DNA of 64,000 nucleotides from Opisthorchis felineus (GCA_004794785.1 SJOL01002175.1:17391-81390); one strand, 5' to 3'; counted from the first letter of the stretch, positions 48,425 through 61,382 are shown. Made by a program: numbers and translations. Notes: generated by a model from the sequence alone, not told the origin.

Positions 48425-48972
48425 TCACAAAGGAAACTACTCACAAGTTTGCTGAAAGCTCTTCGACATTCCCACGACCGTTTTCGCCCTTCTTGGGGCT
48501 CATCAGGTAGGCGCAGTCCCCGAGTTTCCGTCAACCTTATGTTCTACTTGAACCCAAATTGGACTGATTTCGAGAAATACACTCATTTGCAAAGCAATTT
48601 GGTTTTCACGAGGGACGCAACTGAATCCCTCGTTTATGATGTTCTTCAACTGAATGTGCTCCACAAAGACCGCCTTGTGAGTAGTTTCCTTCATGAAAAT
48701 ATACTGCGATATCTCGAATATCGTACCAACTGAAACATGAGGCGGTCTTTGTGCAGCACATTCAGTTGAAGAACATCATAAACGGGATATTCACTTGAGC
48801 CTCCAGTGAAAACCAAATTGATTTGCAAATGAATGTGTTCCTCGAAATCGGAACATAAGGTTGACTGAAACTCGGGGAATGTGCCTACCTGACGAGCACC
48901 AAGAAGGGCGAAGCAGGTCGTGGGATGTCGAGGAGTTTTCAGCAACCTTGTGATTAGTTTCCTTTATGAGAT
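48425..48972. repeat. Large HR inverted repeat (palindrome)
   Basis: The left arm 48425-48675 and right arm 48740-48972 are inverted copies with a spacer of 64 bases. The inner 54 bases (48622-48675 against 48740-48793) differ at only four positions. Further out, catttgcaaagcaatttggt pairs with accaaattgatttgcaaatg, gtcaaccttatgttc with gaacataaggttgac, and gaaactactcacaag with cttgtgattagtttc. The long frames on both strands (for example 48251-48733) follow from the repeat and are not genes. Confidence 0.8.
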
Positions 48973-49149
48973 GCATCTACTTGTGCGTTTTAAAAAGCTG
49001 CGTCAGTCAGTCCGTATTCACTTTTTGTAAAAAAACAGCTACCGCGATTCCCAATTACCTTGGCATCTTGGACTCATTGACCCCGCAAGTTTGCGAACAG
49101 TTTAGGACAGGATGGGAACATATGTAAAACAGCTAACCACAGTGATGTT

Positions 49150-49305
49150 CAGCCGCCCGTGGCTTAACGGCTAAATGTTCAACGACTGGCCGGAAAGTCG
49201 CGGTTTCGTGAGCTACACGCTGCTGGTGGCTACCAATAAGAATGAAACATCTGTAAAGTGCTTCTCGGCTTTTCAGCACAGATTAGCTTCACTGACAGGA
49301 TGAAA
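49150..49305 (+). mobile_element. SINE-2, plus-strand copy
   Basis: The head reads cagccgcccgtggcttaacg (box A region) and gtcgcggtttcgtgagct (decayed box B). The body aagaatgaaacatctgtaaa, cttctcggcttttcagcaca and gattagcttcactgacagg follows in the usual order. Confidence 0.65.
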
Positions 49306-49720
49306 TCTCAGTTGAAAACATTTGCAATAGTAAATGTCCATCATGAAGTCTCATTGTCCCTTTAAGAGAGGCTTTTAGCCTGGCGAGAAAATGTCTACTA
49401 CATCTCACCTGGATGAACTGAGTAAGTCAAACTCTTATGAGGATTTCAGTCATAAGCGTACGAAAAGTGGTGCACTTTCCGAATCGGATGTACCTCCTGT
49501 TCAACGGATTTACCGTATAGTCTGCGGCATCCAAAACTTAACACCATACTGAAATTAGGTACTAAAACTTTGTGCAACAAGTTTAAAATGTATTCTCTTT
49601 TTTTCTGGAATGAAATCAAAGGAGAAGGGGAAGCTGGGGAACTGCTTGTCGATTACCAGACTGTGGATGATGGCTGTCACATACCAAGCTGTAGAGGTTC
49701 GAAGCTGTGGGAATATCCTA
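49306..49720. other. 3' flank of the four-helix protein gene
   Basis: This holds the expected 3' UTR of the minus-strand gene at 49721-50374. No minus-strand AATAAA was seen. No other feature was recognised. Confidence 0.4.
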
Positions 49721-50374
49721 CTACGGCTCATATGGAGGCGGTGCAGTTGGCCACGTTCCGGGTTTAAGATAGTTAGTTTCAGATGGTGCGCACGGAATCA
49801 TCGAATTCTGCGCGACATACGGATATGCAGGGGGAATATTATCCATAGGCACATTTGTTTCCACATAAGATATGTTTTCTGGGTGACTAGGAACGGATAC
49901 AGGTTGTGGATGTAGATCCGGAGGCCGTTCCTCATTGATCTTTTTCCTCGAGTGACATTCACATACGTCGGTAAACATGAGTATCACATAGATCCCACAA
50001 AGGCCTCCAGCGGCAACGTTGAGTGCACTCATAGTGAAGAGGGCGAACTGAGATTCAGACTCATCCATATATTCTACCAGCCCGTTTATACCCAATGCGA
50101 TCGAGACAGCCGTACTGCAGATGGCTAGAAACATCGCCAGAACTAACCATTTCCGGATGCGTGTGCAGGCAGCCGCAAAACAGAAAACTGGTGAAATAAG
50201 CATCACGCTAGCTGACAGGTAACCGACTGGTAGATTTCCTTTCGGCCAGGACCATGGGGAATCGTTTTCCGAGATGAACACAAAAAACAGTTGTGCGGCG
50301 TATAGACCCGTACTAAGCAGCGCGATAATCACGCCATAGGCCAAGAGATGGGACGGGTGTTGGATTTGTTTCAT
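49721..50374 (-). CDS. Four-helix membrane protein with two PPxY motifs
   Basis: This is an intronless 217-codon frame, start ATG at 50374-50372 preceded by aactgtaaaaa (A at -3), stop TAG at 49723-49721. Four hydrophobic segments lie at about residues 10-34, 48-70, 76-100 and 110-134. Basic residues in the second loop (TRIRK) and after helix 4 (HSRKK) put both ends in the cytoplasm. The tail (135-217) is proline-rich with PPAY at 181-184 and PPPY at 212-215, two residues before the end. PPxY motifs bind WW domains, often of NEDD4-type ubiquitin ligases. Size, four helices and a C-terminal PPPY resemble the LAPTM lysosomal family, but the helices were not matched to any family, so function is open. 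C138 and C140 after helix 4 could be acylated. The long uninterrupted frame with coherent topology argues for a real gene. Confidence 0.75.
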   Translation of the reverse strand: MKQIQHPSHLLAYGVIIALLSTGLYAAQLFFVFISENDSPWSWPKGNLPVGYLSASVMLISPVFCFAAACTRIRKWLVLAMFLAICSTAVSIALGINGLVEYMDESESQFALFTMSALNVAAGGLCGIYVILMFTDVCECHSRKKINEERPPDLHPQPVSVPSHPENISYVETNVPMDNIPPAYPYVAQNSMIPCAPSETNYLKPGTWPTAPPPYEP

Positions 50375-53300
50375 TTTTTACAGTTGTTCCTGGATGTCTG
50401 TAATCATGCTCTGTTGGATGAAACGGCCATTCACAATAAGTCCAATGACAAAGTTTTGATGTGACTCCAAAAGTTTCATCCAGATTACGGAGCGGGGGTT
50501 AATGAGGTATGTCTGTGTTCAGTCGATTTGAATATGAAATTTTGTCGAGATTGTCGATGTTCCTCAAACTCTGGGGGACTGTGTGACCGAGGGAACTGTG
50601 ATAGTTCACATGTGAATCGAACAGTTGTCCAATTGCATTCACGTGCCGGTGCTACTTTGTTTTCCAAAAGCCCATTGGTTCTAACGCATGTTCCGTATGT
50701 CGACCAATCAACAGCAGGTCTAGCGAACTTCGAAAGCGTTCCACATTCGTCAATTGCGTGACGACCTCAGTCGATGAGTTGACATGTAAACCAATCTGAA
50801 ATGAACCGCGTATTGAAACCCCCAAACTAAACATAAGTACGGAAGGTGTCGGCCGATCAATAGGAAAGAAACCCAATAATCGACATCAATCAAATCCTTT
50901 TTCCTGAAGAGGTGTTGCCTATCAGCTATTTGTCAGCGGAAACGTTGAGTGCCATGCGTAAAACTAACCTGGGTTTGTTCCCTGTTATTCTTCGCCACAT
51001 CGATTCATCGGGCAAGCAATTTTCTTGAACTTTCTCTATTCCAGCAATAAGTTAACAGTAAATCTGTTTTCTCTCCCCACCAACACAAAAACGGTCACTC
51101 GTTGTAGTTTGATTAACTCACAAATCTGTGGCTCTAAAACAGAGGCAAATTCGGGGTACATAAAATCTGTGATTCGTCTTCTCAATTCAGCAGCGTATTT
51201 ATGAATATTTTATCAAGAATTTGATTTTCAAGAACTACTGTGAATACAATGCAGCGACTTACAGTGGTTTGCCACAGCATAGTGTTATTCTTGCTTTGCG
51301 AATTAGCCTATCGTGACGCAGTGGTTCTGCTGACTTGTGCTCGCATGCTTGATGTTCCGCTATCTCACCAAGATAGATGTCGCGAAGGTCAGATTCCTGA
51401 AACTAATTACAAATTGCCCGAAGCCCACTGAGACCCTCAAACTTCGCCAAAATCGCAGTAGGGAAGCCATCAAGCATCCAGGCCAGTCAAGCAGTCAATC
51501 AATGCAGCAACGGCCGACGATGATGAGTGTTCACCCAACGCCAATCAGGCAGCCTGGATTGAAGGTCCAAAGAGCGCTTAAAATACCATGAGACCCCTTG
51601 TAACTTTTGCATTTGCTAGTTCTTGACAGAGCTGTTGTGTTTGAGTGTTTTCCCGATACTAAGGCACTAGAGCGGGCACAGCAATTTGTTACAACAGTAG
51701 TGCGTCAAACACCCATTTCCCCTACTCAGTAAAATAATTTACCAAGAGATGGGGCACCTTCTAAGAGGCTTTACAAGAACCACCTTTCATTTCTGCAGGA
51801 TTTTCAATCTCAGAAAGGGCCATCCAGATTTCGTCAACGATTTTGTCGCTCGAGTAATGATTTTTTCCCAGAGAAAAGGCTACGTAAATAACTACTACAG
51901 GAACATTGTCTCAGGGACTGAAAGGTCATTTTGAATGAAATAAGTGTGAGCTGCAGTACATATTCACCGAGACTTCTAACTTGGTGAAAATGCGGATAAA
52001 GTAGATGAAACATTTTAATATGTAATCCTATCGCTTCTGTTTTCATAACTACCACTGGGTCGCGAAGCACTACGGTAGTGCCTCTCCCTTGGATCAGCAA
52101 TTCAGCTGCCAGTTTAGTCTTCAACTACTAGCGGCTCCTTGAGTACCTCCAACCATTGATTTCATGGGTCTCTGCCACCCAAAGTCACAGACGGTGTGCA
52201 TCGGTGCACACAAAACGGTTTGCCAAGTTCTTCATTCTTCGTCTCCCGGTCGTGTGTTGTCCACCTTGTAGTGGCTCCCCGTGGGAACTGTCTTCAGCGA
52301 GCAGGGCATGAGGAGCGCAGCCGAATCAACTTATCAACTCAAAAAGTAGCTGATTTGTTATCAAAAACTACTCTTCTCACATCAGTATTCCTACTTGGAT
52401 GTTGTCATGATTCATGTCCAATGCTTCGAACGCACCGATTGTCAAAGGCAAGCAGTCTTCTTTTCTTTTCAGCAGGCTTTGGCTAGGCTTCACACAAAGC
52501 AACACTGTACGCGCTGCCGCGTTCTAGGCCTCTCAACTACAGACTAATGTCATGTCGACCCTAGAGGTTCCTAAGTTTACGAAAAGAGCACTTTCTAGAC
52601 ACTACTGCCATTCGACGTAATGCAGTGGTCCACTGTGATCAATTATGTGAAATTTTCAGTATCGCCCCTTGTTCTGCTGGGTGCATCACAGTCCAGTGAA
52701 AAGTGAGCACGTCCAGAGGGCTAATCGACTAACTGACTAAAAGTTATTTTCTCGCAAAGACAAATCAATACAAAGCGCTGACCGTTAATGAAAGCATAGA
52801 ACTAAGTGATCGATACGCTTACGCGCTCACACCTAGTTAGCAATCGCAGCACAATGCCTCACAAGTTCTTTACCCAATTGAACAGGAAACCCTACACGCG
52901 CAGGATTCACTTTGCCTCTGGTTGCCTTCATTTCATGTTGCAGCTTCGTAGTTTGTCCATCAACAGTGAAAGTCTACTTTTTGGTCGACGCTGGTAGATC
53001 ATAAATTGATCATTCGCATAATTGTCAGTTGCTACTTAAATTCCTTCATCACGTCGTGCGCATCCGTCACATGATTCTGAAACTTGATGTGCTTTCAAAG
53101 AAAAACACATTGGCGACTGCCTTCCAAAATCCAACCGGTCTTTCTAGCCCTCGCTGTGACTCGTTTGCCATGTGACTCTATTTGAAAATCCAACCAGTTA
53201 TCCCATTCTGTTCGACCAATGGATGTGTAGGGTTCACAACAACACGAAAAGCCCGCGCATATTATAGATTCACGAAGTAAAAGCAAATTGTCTCTGCATA

Positions 53301-55394
53301 AATGTTCTACTTTACACCCCAATGAAAAGCAGCACGCATCATTTCCAAGTCAAACAAAGACATATAATCTGATCTGAAGAAAGCAGTGGTTTTGTCCGAA
53401 TTCCAAACCATCATCTGTATACATCACAAGAGGATGTGAACCTATAAAATTCCGGACTGCATTTGAACCCTTCTCTTAGGGAACATGGTAGCACCGTTCC
53501 ATGTAGCTATAGATCAAGTACAGTTTGATTTCGATTCCCTTACATGTAGAGGTAATTAGAACTGAATAACAGTTTGACACCAAAAGCCTATCCTTTTCAA
53601 TAGGTACCGTGCAACGTTACACGTAGGCCCGGTTGTCTGTTACGAATTAGCCTAACAATTCCATCTTGCTCAATAGGAGTTAATGACTCTGAAGTATAGT
53701 GCAACGTATGCAAAGGTGTTGAAATCAGTCCTAGGGTAGTCTGGGTTTAAAACTGTACAAGCAACTGATAACTCAGTTCTTGCTATTTGAGACGGTCACC
53801 AGCCTGTTGATTACAAACCCACACCCCTAAAATGAGGAATACGGGCATAACTGGGGCTAGGGTAACTCTCACAGGCCGTTTGACAATTCGCTGATCAAGA
53901 TGACTGATTGAGGATATTCATTTTCCTAATATTAATTGCGTATTTTCCTATTTGCTGACTTGTGCAGGGATTTTGATCCAAAAGGATTTGGCTCGTTTGT
54001 GAAACCCATTGGTTTGTCCTAAGCCTATGTGTCAAGACGAACGTCTGGTCATATGGTACTTTAGTTCACAGTTGATAATGCTATCTCTGCCTCAGTAAAG
54101 TTCAAAAAGCATTGGAGTTAAAAACTCAAAAATAACGGCACCATCGTCATGGTGATGATCGACCCCGTGTGAACAAAAACAAAAGCAAAAGATGTATCGC
54201 TGGGTGGCCGATGTATGGGCAGCAGCTTAAAAAATGGTACCTAAGCAGATTCAGTACTGAAAACATGTTTCCGATCATAATTATTTGGGAATCAACCTCC
54301 AGGGGAAGTTTCTTTTGCGTGGAAGGCACCATGACTGTACTCACGAATTCACCAAATCCCGGACTACTCACTAGTAGTGAAAAATTCATCACAATTATGC
54401 CCACGTCCGCAGAGCACCCGTCGCTTGACTGAGGGAATAAAAAAGTATCGACCGTGCACGTAGGGTAGTACCAATGTAATTTTTTGATTGCATCAAGTTG
54501 CTTACCATGCAGAGGAAAGTTGTTACAAAGTTACTGAAAATACCCTAATGGGGCTTGTTCTTGAGACAGTTTTCAACCGTGAGCGAATGGATACAAGCAA
54601 GTAGAAAATTAAGAAAACCACATTTTGTCCCAGTTTGACGCAAAAACGACAGGTACTGTATGTCCTTTTCGGATAACTGTAGACCCCCCGCCGATTCAAG
54701 ACACCGTCAGTTTTTAGTTCATCGACTGAAATCTCCACGCTTCTTTTAGCCGAATTTTGGTCGCAGAATATCTCACCAATTGGAGTGGTGTCGTCCACAG
54801 ATGTGTCACCTATTTAAATGGTTCATATCATTCCACGCGAAGCTATCGGTATTTCGCGTCAGTGTTCACAAGAATACAGTATGCTCGATTATAAGGGAGA
54901 TAACTTATGTGTTACTTTCAGGTACTGCTTTCTGAAAGGGCTCATCCGACCTTAGGATGTGTACTTCTCAATCTTTCTACGCCTCCTTGGATCAAGGATG
55001 ATACGGTCTGACGAAATTCCGACGTAAGTAGCTTGCTAGCAAACAAACTTAGCGTGATCGGCGACCTGCATTGTTGGCTGATCAACGTTCTTAGCATCGT
55101 ACCGCATTCGTTTCGTCTAAGAACAGCTCAACTTCATTCCGAAAAAAGTGGCGATAGTCTAGACCGACGTAATGACGAGGTCAAGCTTCGACAAAATCGC
55201 GTATGCAACCCACTCGCCACAAAAAAAAACACGTTTTTTCTGTTATTGAGTAGAAGCAGTTACTTCTAGCACAGAACCACTATCTCATCGAAAATAGCTT
55301 TGTAAACTATTCCGTTGGAAGTTCATGGCTTTGCTTAGCTTCGGAAACAGTGTAAGACGTTTATTAAATTGCCCGTGTGTAGCGGTATAGTGAA
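50375..55394. other. No recognisable gene
   Basis: The promoter and 5' UTR of the minus-strand gene should lie just to the right of 50374, but no TATA box can be fixed. A 60-codon plus-strand frame from ATG 51249 has a signal-peptide-like start (TVVCHSIVLFLLCELAY) but no other support. No other repeat or RNA was recognised over 5 kb. Confidence 0.4.
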
Positions 55395-55575
55395 GCCACG
55401 CAGCTGTAATACCTGGCTGCCTAGCTGCCATACCACCCGAAAGGAAGCATGAGGGCTGAGGTTTGACCAAGGTGCCAAGCCCACACAAAAGCAGTCAAGA
55501 TGCCGCGGCTGTTTTCGAATTCCGGACCTTCCGATCACTAGGTTCGCGCCTTAAGAACTCAGCCATCTCAAAGCG
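55395..55575 (-). mobile_element. SINE-1, minus-strand copy
   Basis: The plus strand reads cagctgtaatacctggctgc, ctagctgccataccaccc, gaaggaagcatgagggctga, then a decayed box B (tttcgaattccggacctt) and gaactcagccatctcaaagc. The short sequence agtgaag on both sides (near 55399 and 55584) could be a remnant target-site duplication, which is weak evidence. Confidence 0.65.
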
Positions 55576-57155
55576 GGGAGCCAGTGAAGATCCGTGATTT
55601 ACCAGTGAATCATTGAAACTACCGAATGCTTATCAACAGCATTCTAGGCAACGTGGATAGGTATGGTGTCAGCTGTTGTTGAGGTAATCCGATCTCACAT
55701 TACCTCAATTAACCTGCCATATTCCCGTGCTGTAGTAGATTGGCAAAGTCCGAAACGTCCGAGGATTTTTGTGACGACTAACACACTGTCATGCAAACAC
55801 ATGAATCAGTTAATCACGCGAATGGTAAGCGGTTAAGGTTAGGTCACTTTACTTGTAAGGGGATGGATTTCCCGTCTACCTACACGAATACCTGCTACCA
55901 TTAGATTAACCGGTGTCAAAACTTCCTCAAACAGTGAAATATGAAGATTTATCCATCTCAATCACAGAGCCATAGTCATTTTCCCATAAGTGACAGAGAC
56001 TGAAGCCAAGCGCCTAGTGGGACGAACTAGTGTAGTCGGTGACTGACATGCGAAAAAACGGTTAATGTAGCACCTTTTGTTAGCACACATTTACGGCTGT
56101 TGAATGAAGGCAAAATAATGTGAGGACAGATGAAACTCGACCAGACAATCAATAGCGCAAGCGTTACTACCACGACAAACTATGCGAACCGGATCTTGTA
56201 GCCTGTTTGGATGAACCTGATTTGTGCTGGGTGACAGGTGTCGATGAAACGAGTGTTGGTAGACCCAGGGTACAGTTTGAAAAAGGCGAGATGTCGTTAA
56301 GACTGCTGTGGGTTAGATTTGGTCCCTTGACCATTGACGGGTTTTACAGCACGAAACAGACACTACGTTAGCAGGTAAGTTGTTCCTTGCCTTCAAGCCA
56401 ATTGTTTTGACGTGAACATTCTTGACATCGAGGACCGATTCATCAATAATTTGTGAGAATCTGATCCCCTTGGTTTTTTAGTGAAGGGTCGAATAAAAAA
56501 CGATGTGACATTGTGCTTTGAAGTTAGAGCTGTGGACGAATGAGTTGTTTTGTTTTCTTTTGGTCTATAATCACATTACCACTGTCAGGCCAGTGACACC
56601 TTTCACTCAGTGCCTTCTCAGCTCTTTGTGCTTTAAAAATTCTCGGCACTGAATAAACTGAAGCATTCCTCCCAGCTAAGGATACGCCCTATGATATTAC
56701 AACACGGCTGAACGTGTAAATCATTCGGTGTGGTTTTCTCTTTATTCAGGTCTTCTGAGAGGCAACCACCAATCTGATTGAATCGCATCCGCTTGTCTTG
56801 ATCGCATTCCTAAGAGAGTAGAATCCCAGTAGTAATTCCAAGAGCATGTACAGTAAAATCCATTCAGCACTGGAAAAGCTTTCATCGCCCTCCTAATAAG
56901 ACGTTTAACTTGTAAAAGGCACACACGAATTCAGTCTAACTCATACCATCGGCAAGCTGTATACATTAAAGCGCTGCTTGCTAAGGCGTGGATCTTAATT
57001 GTAACGATCTCGCACCACTTACCTTTCGAGCTCTGAAATGCATTCAACTTCGTAGTTTGCCAGCCCCATTAGTACAGTATAACAGGTTACCGAATGTGGC
57101 CAGAAAACTCAACCTCATTAGGGTACACAATATCCAAAAGTGCGCCTGTTCAGGT
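55576..57155. other. No recognisable feature
   Basis: No gene, RNA or repeat could be identified. Confidence 0.4.
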
Positions 57156-57403
57156 ACATTGTGGGATTGGTTGTTGGTCTGTTCGCCGAGCTTGGCAGTT
57201 GGATTGCAAACGTTTCATCACCAATCGAGGTGACATCGTTAGTGCGGGGTTGAGTGGGTCCCACTCAACCCCGCACTAACGATGTCACCTCGATTGGTGA
57301 TGAAACGTTTGCAATCCAACTGCCAAGCTCGGAGAACAGACCAACAACCAAGCAGCGCACCCGAGCTACCTATATTCCAAAACATTGCCAACATTGTGGG
57401 ATT
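57156..57403 (+). mobile_element. Penelope-derived palindromic element with 13-bp TSD
   Basis: A 222-base insertion (57169-57390) is flanked by acattgtgggatt at 57156-57168 and 57391-57403. The left arm 57169-57258 and right arm 57260-57349 are 90-base inverted copies with one mismatch, and a single T at 57259 between them. After the right arm comes a 41-base tail (accgagctacc-like, then cattgcca) without a partner on the left. The arm sequence is that of the terminal repeat of the Penelope-like element at 61395-63057. It has no coding capacity, so it must have been moved by enzymes supplied in trans. Confidence 0.85.
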
Positions 57404-60400
57404 AGGACGGCTGTGATTTCACCACCTGAATAAAGGGCCGCTTTCACCAGGTATTTGTTGTCATATTAAATGTTGTTAACACACAATCAGACTAGATTTG
57501 ACATTACTAGTCTGGGATTGACCAACGGTGTCGCCAGCATCTCTAGAAAAATCGTACTACTTGCAAATTGCGGTCAGCCACCTTACAAAGTTTGTCCAAC
57601 AACAAGGCGGATTTGAACATGGCGGCTTCCAGTGCCACAAACCTCCACACCTTCTCCATCTCTCTTCGGAAGTAGTATTCATTCACAGTGCTTGTCGGTT
57701 CTGCTACTCTGTTAGACTTGGAAACCTGCTGGTCTCATAATTGATGGCTGTGCTGAAAAACGGAAACGAACAACCCAGATGATCGATTCATCGGACCACT
57801 AACATAGATACCATATTCCTTTCTATATGGCTGAGAATGAGTCGACCGCTGATGAGTTTTCAAGGCAACAGAACTGCTTCGTTGGGTCCAGCATAAGGCC
57901 AATAATCAAAGTGAACTTTGAACCACCGACATTCTCAAGATTTCCTCACATTTCTGTCCAAAGCTCTGGGTCAATCTACCGATGAAAGCTCGTATAGACC
58001 CTGTTCCACCAGTTGGCGGTCGCTGGTGAACCACATGTTCAAGACCACACAAATAACACACACACGTCGGCGAACACGTGATAGAAAGCGTATCCCCTAT
58101 CCAACATCACTTGCTATGGCTCTATAAATCAGCATGGTGGCCCTACCTTCCTAACGCTGCAGTTTTTCCCGGTTCTACGTCCTTGATTATCTAAAGACTT
58201 AGTTAACTTCACGACTGTAATAGCCGACCGCAATAGAGTATTTCGTCGCAGTCAATCACCGCCTGTTACCATCAAGTGTGTTTACCTGTAATTCAGGGGA
58301 GGAACATCCACTCATCTGTTCTTTATAGTGGTTTGGCAGACTATCGGAGTCGAATCCATAGACGGGTTTTATGGAATTCTAAAAGTAGAAAACGATTTCC
58401 TCCGGTTCCGGTCTTCCCCTTCGAGAAGGACCAATGCAGTAGAGTTGAAGCTCAAAACATTCGTCGGATAGTTTAATTCGGATTGCAATACTTCATGTTT
58501 TCAGATAGACGCATTTTATTGAATCTCGTTTATGTTTTAAATGGAAACCAATGTGGCAGAGCAGACTGTCTGTCAGCGAATCATCATAAGACCAACAAAA
58601 AAACACGAACACACCAAACTTTGATGCCTATTGGCGCAAAGTAATTTAAAGGATAGAGCGCCAATCAGCGCGTCGGAGCGGTGTGACGATACCCACCCAC
58701 GCATATCACGTGACCAACAGCAACACGCCCAAGACCGGAAGCCTGGGAAATGAAAAACACGAACTGACAGAAGGACGCAATAGACGAGGAGTTTTCAGCT
58801 TCCAGTGTTCGCCGACTGATTATTGGTACCACGCCCGCCTCGCATGCCAGGTGACTGGTTTAGGAATCCCGGTATAGTCATGCCTATGGGTTGCTGATTG
58901 ACTGTAATAAGTCACCAGTGAACAGATTTAAATATGACTTGGCATGTGTTAGTAGTATATATCTTCAACACCAACGATTACCAGTACCAGTCGACGGGTC
59001 AATGAAAGGGTTAAAAATAGCAAGGAAACCAGATATACGTAGACGCGGGATCTGTAAGTTTAGTATTCACAGCAGTGTCATTTGAATATCCCTCCTCCTC
59101 TCTTCGCGTAATTATTTTGCTTAGTCTGGGGCAACCTGATTGGTAGGTTCTGATAGACAGCAGAGTTGATCGACTGAATCAGAGTGGTTATTGGGTTGTG
59201 TTTCGAGGCGTTGTATAAACCAAACGAATCTTCTAAGCAAGAAGAACATCTTGGCCAGTTCAGACTTCATAATTCAGCTGGTTCGGTATGCACTGTTTTG
59301 GTAACTGTACAAGGCTTGCCTTACCTGCCATACCTCCGAGGTTCGAATTCTGACAAGGTGATGGATGTGCACTACTGAAATGTTATAATGAGGATGGAAC
59401 TCAAGTTCAGTGTTTTCCCTCTTTTGTATGGATAATTTAAAACAATTTCTGCATGATACTGGGAGGACTGTTCAAACTACAGTGAAGGAAATATCAACAA
59501 GGAAGCTGTCATCACAAGACTGCAGAAAGAAGCAAGCGTGGAAACGTCTGTAACAGGAAACTAGTTCTGTGTCACACAGAATTTCAGCCACCATTCAATG
59601 ACAAAACAAAACAGCAATTATAAAAAGTCGATGAGCCTATTCGTCACACCTCACTGCGGATCTCAACTGCACCTACGGGACGCAGGGCAGCACACATGGT
59701 AAAGACCCTCCCGCAAAAAGAGAGGTTTCGGGTTAAAGTCCTGTTTAAGGACTGTAGTTTCGTTTGCACTATTCATCCTCCAGTATATGTTCACTGCACA
59801 ACAATCTGAGCAGCCTCGACCTAGGACGACACATATCCCGCGTCACCACAGTCTCTCTAAAACATACAAGTTTGGGGAGGCCTACATCTCATTCTGGTTA
59901 TGTGCACTTCGTTATACCATACAAACTGATGCTCACGACAATACAGTGGAGAAGCCTCGGTTATCAGACAGTGTATCAGACAGATTTGATTTAGCTGACG
60001 GTTTCAATGATTTACTCGGAACCACGATTTCAACGAGTGAGGTGCCAATTATGCCTGTGAAGAGTTTACAATATATTTAACCCTTTTTAATTCCAAATCT
60101 ATTTTTTCCATCATCACAAGACATTCAAATGTTGCATCTACTTATGAATAGGGAATCCCTGTTCAATGTCCTAATGACTCGAACGCACCATGTCCATAAT
60201 CGATGAAGGGTGTAGCGCAAAAAAACTACTAGGACTGGGGAACACACTTTAACAGTTTTGTCCCAGTCAGATTTAAGCTAAGGTGGAGGACAAGTTGAGT
60301 GAGGAAATATCATTGCTAGTGGATGTTTTTGGAAAGGACGTCCAGGCTGAGTTCTGTGAAAATATAAGCAACCTACATCTCGTATACATGTGAATTACAG

Positions 60401-61382
60401 TGTACTCGGAAGCACATTTAACTACGCTTGTCTTTCGAATTTGACCCATCCGGAAAATTCCAGTGAAATTCAATAAGGTCTTGAGTGAATCATTGATGCG
60501 GCCACTTAAGGACACAGCCGTACGACTCGTCCTTCCATTAGACATCATGTGATGGGCAAGGTCCTCTGGTGAAGAACCACCATGTGTTTATTGACTGTAT
60601 TGCTGTTTTGGAGACAACCATATATGTCGAACTTCGGACATCACAATGGCTGTTAAAGCTTGATGGTTGGTACATATAGAGTTGACGTAAACTCTTGGGC
60701 CGCTTTTCTGAGCCTAGTACCTGAATTACCGCCAGTCATAGTGCGTACCACCCAAAGCCTCCTCTAGACGCAGATTCCCCTTCTGACAAAGACTGTATCC
60801 TCGCGGACGGAGTTTTCGGACCCGAACTGACTGCATGAAACAGGTTTTTTGGAGTATCTGAGGGTCCAAAGACATTTATTTTCATCTGTATTGCACACAG
60901 ATACCGCAGTTCCTTCACCCTGAAGGTAACGGAAACGTGGTCCATTCATTAACATCAGATCAACATTGATAAGTGTCTTTTTAAGATGGGATACCTGGCG
61001 CGAAGTGAACAGTGATCCAGTGAACCACTGGATCTGACGCCGCCAAACGCGACAACTTCCCTGCAGGGTGCTTACGAAAACAGTTACCCATGGGATACGG
61101 TCATTTTCTACCTTTATTGACATTTCGCTTAGTTTCTGGATTCTGGACAGATTAATTTCCGAGATTCTACAATCTAGCACTCCACTAGAATCGGAACATC
61201 GAATTAACCACGACCATTAATCTCAATCATTCGCGTAGATCATTCACCATCTAATGTCGTGCCTATTCGGCGATATCAAAATATCATTGTCCTTGGAGTG
61301 TTTCCTCTGAAACCGGTGACCAGCTCACTGGATTGTTGGAAAATGCAAAGCATCGTGATCACGTAGAGAAGGCAATTCAAGG
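57404..61382. other. No recognisable gene
   Basis: No gene or RNA was recognised in almost 4 kb. A 138-codon minus-strand frame (60764-61180) has no motif I know. A tRNA-like box B (gaggttcgaattctga) at about 59339-59354 lacks a convincing box A. Confidence 0.4.

Noticed and set aside
48251..48733. A 160-codon plus-strand open frame and several others in 48.2-49.0 kb
   Set aside because: They lie on the arms of the HR inverted repeat. The same words appear in opposite frames and strands (for example [11 protein letters not shown] and its mirror), which is what an inverted repeat produces, and no motif is present.
51249..51431. A 60-codon frame with a signal-peptide-like start
   Set aside because: The hydrophobic start is suggestive of a small secreted peptide, but there is no cleavage-site certainty, no cysteine framework and no homologue known to me. 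It is too short to call.
59290..59360. A tRNA gene or SINE with box B gaggttcgaattctga
   Set aside because: No box A at proper spacing and no acceptor stem complementarity. A single B-box-like word is not enough.
60764..61180. A 138-codon minus-strand open frame with some protein-like composition
   Set aside because: No known motif, no start context support, no splice-linked neighbour and no repeat partner. A protein search would be needed before calling it.
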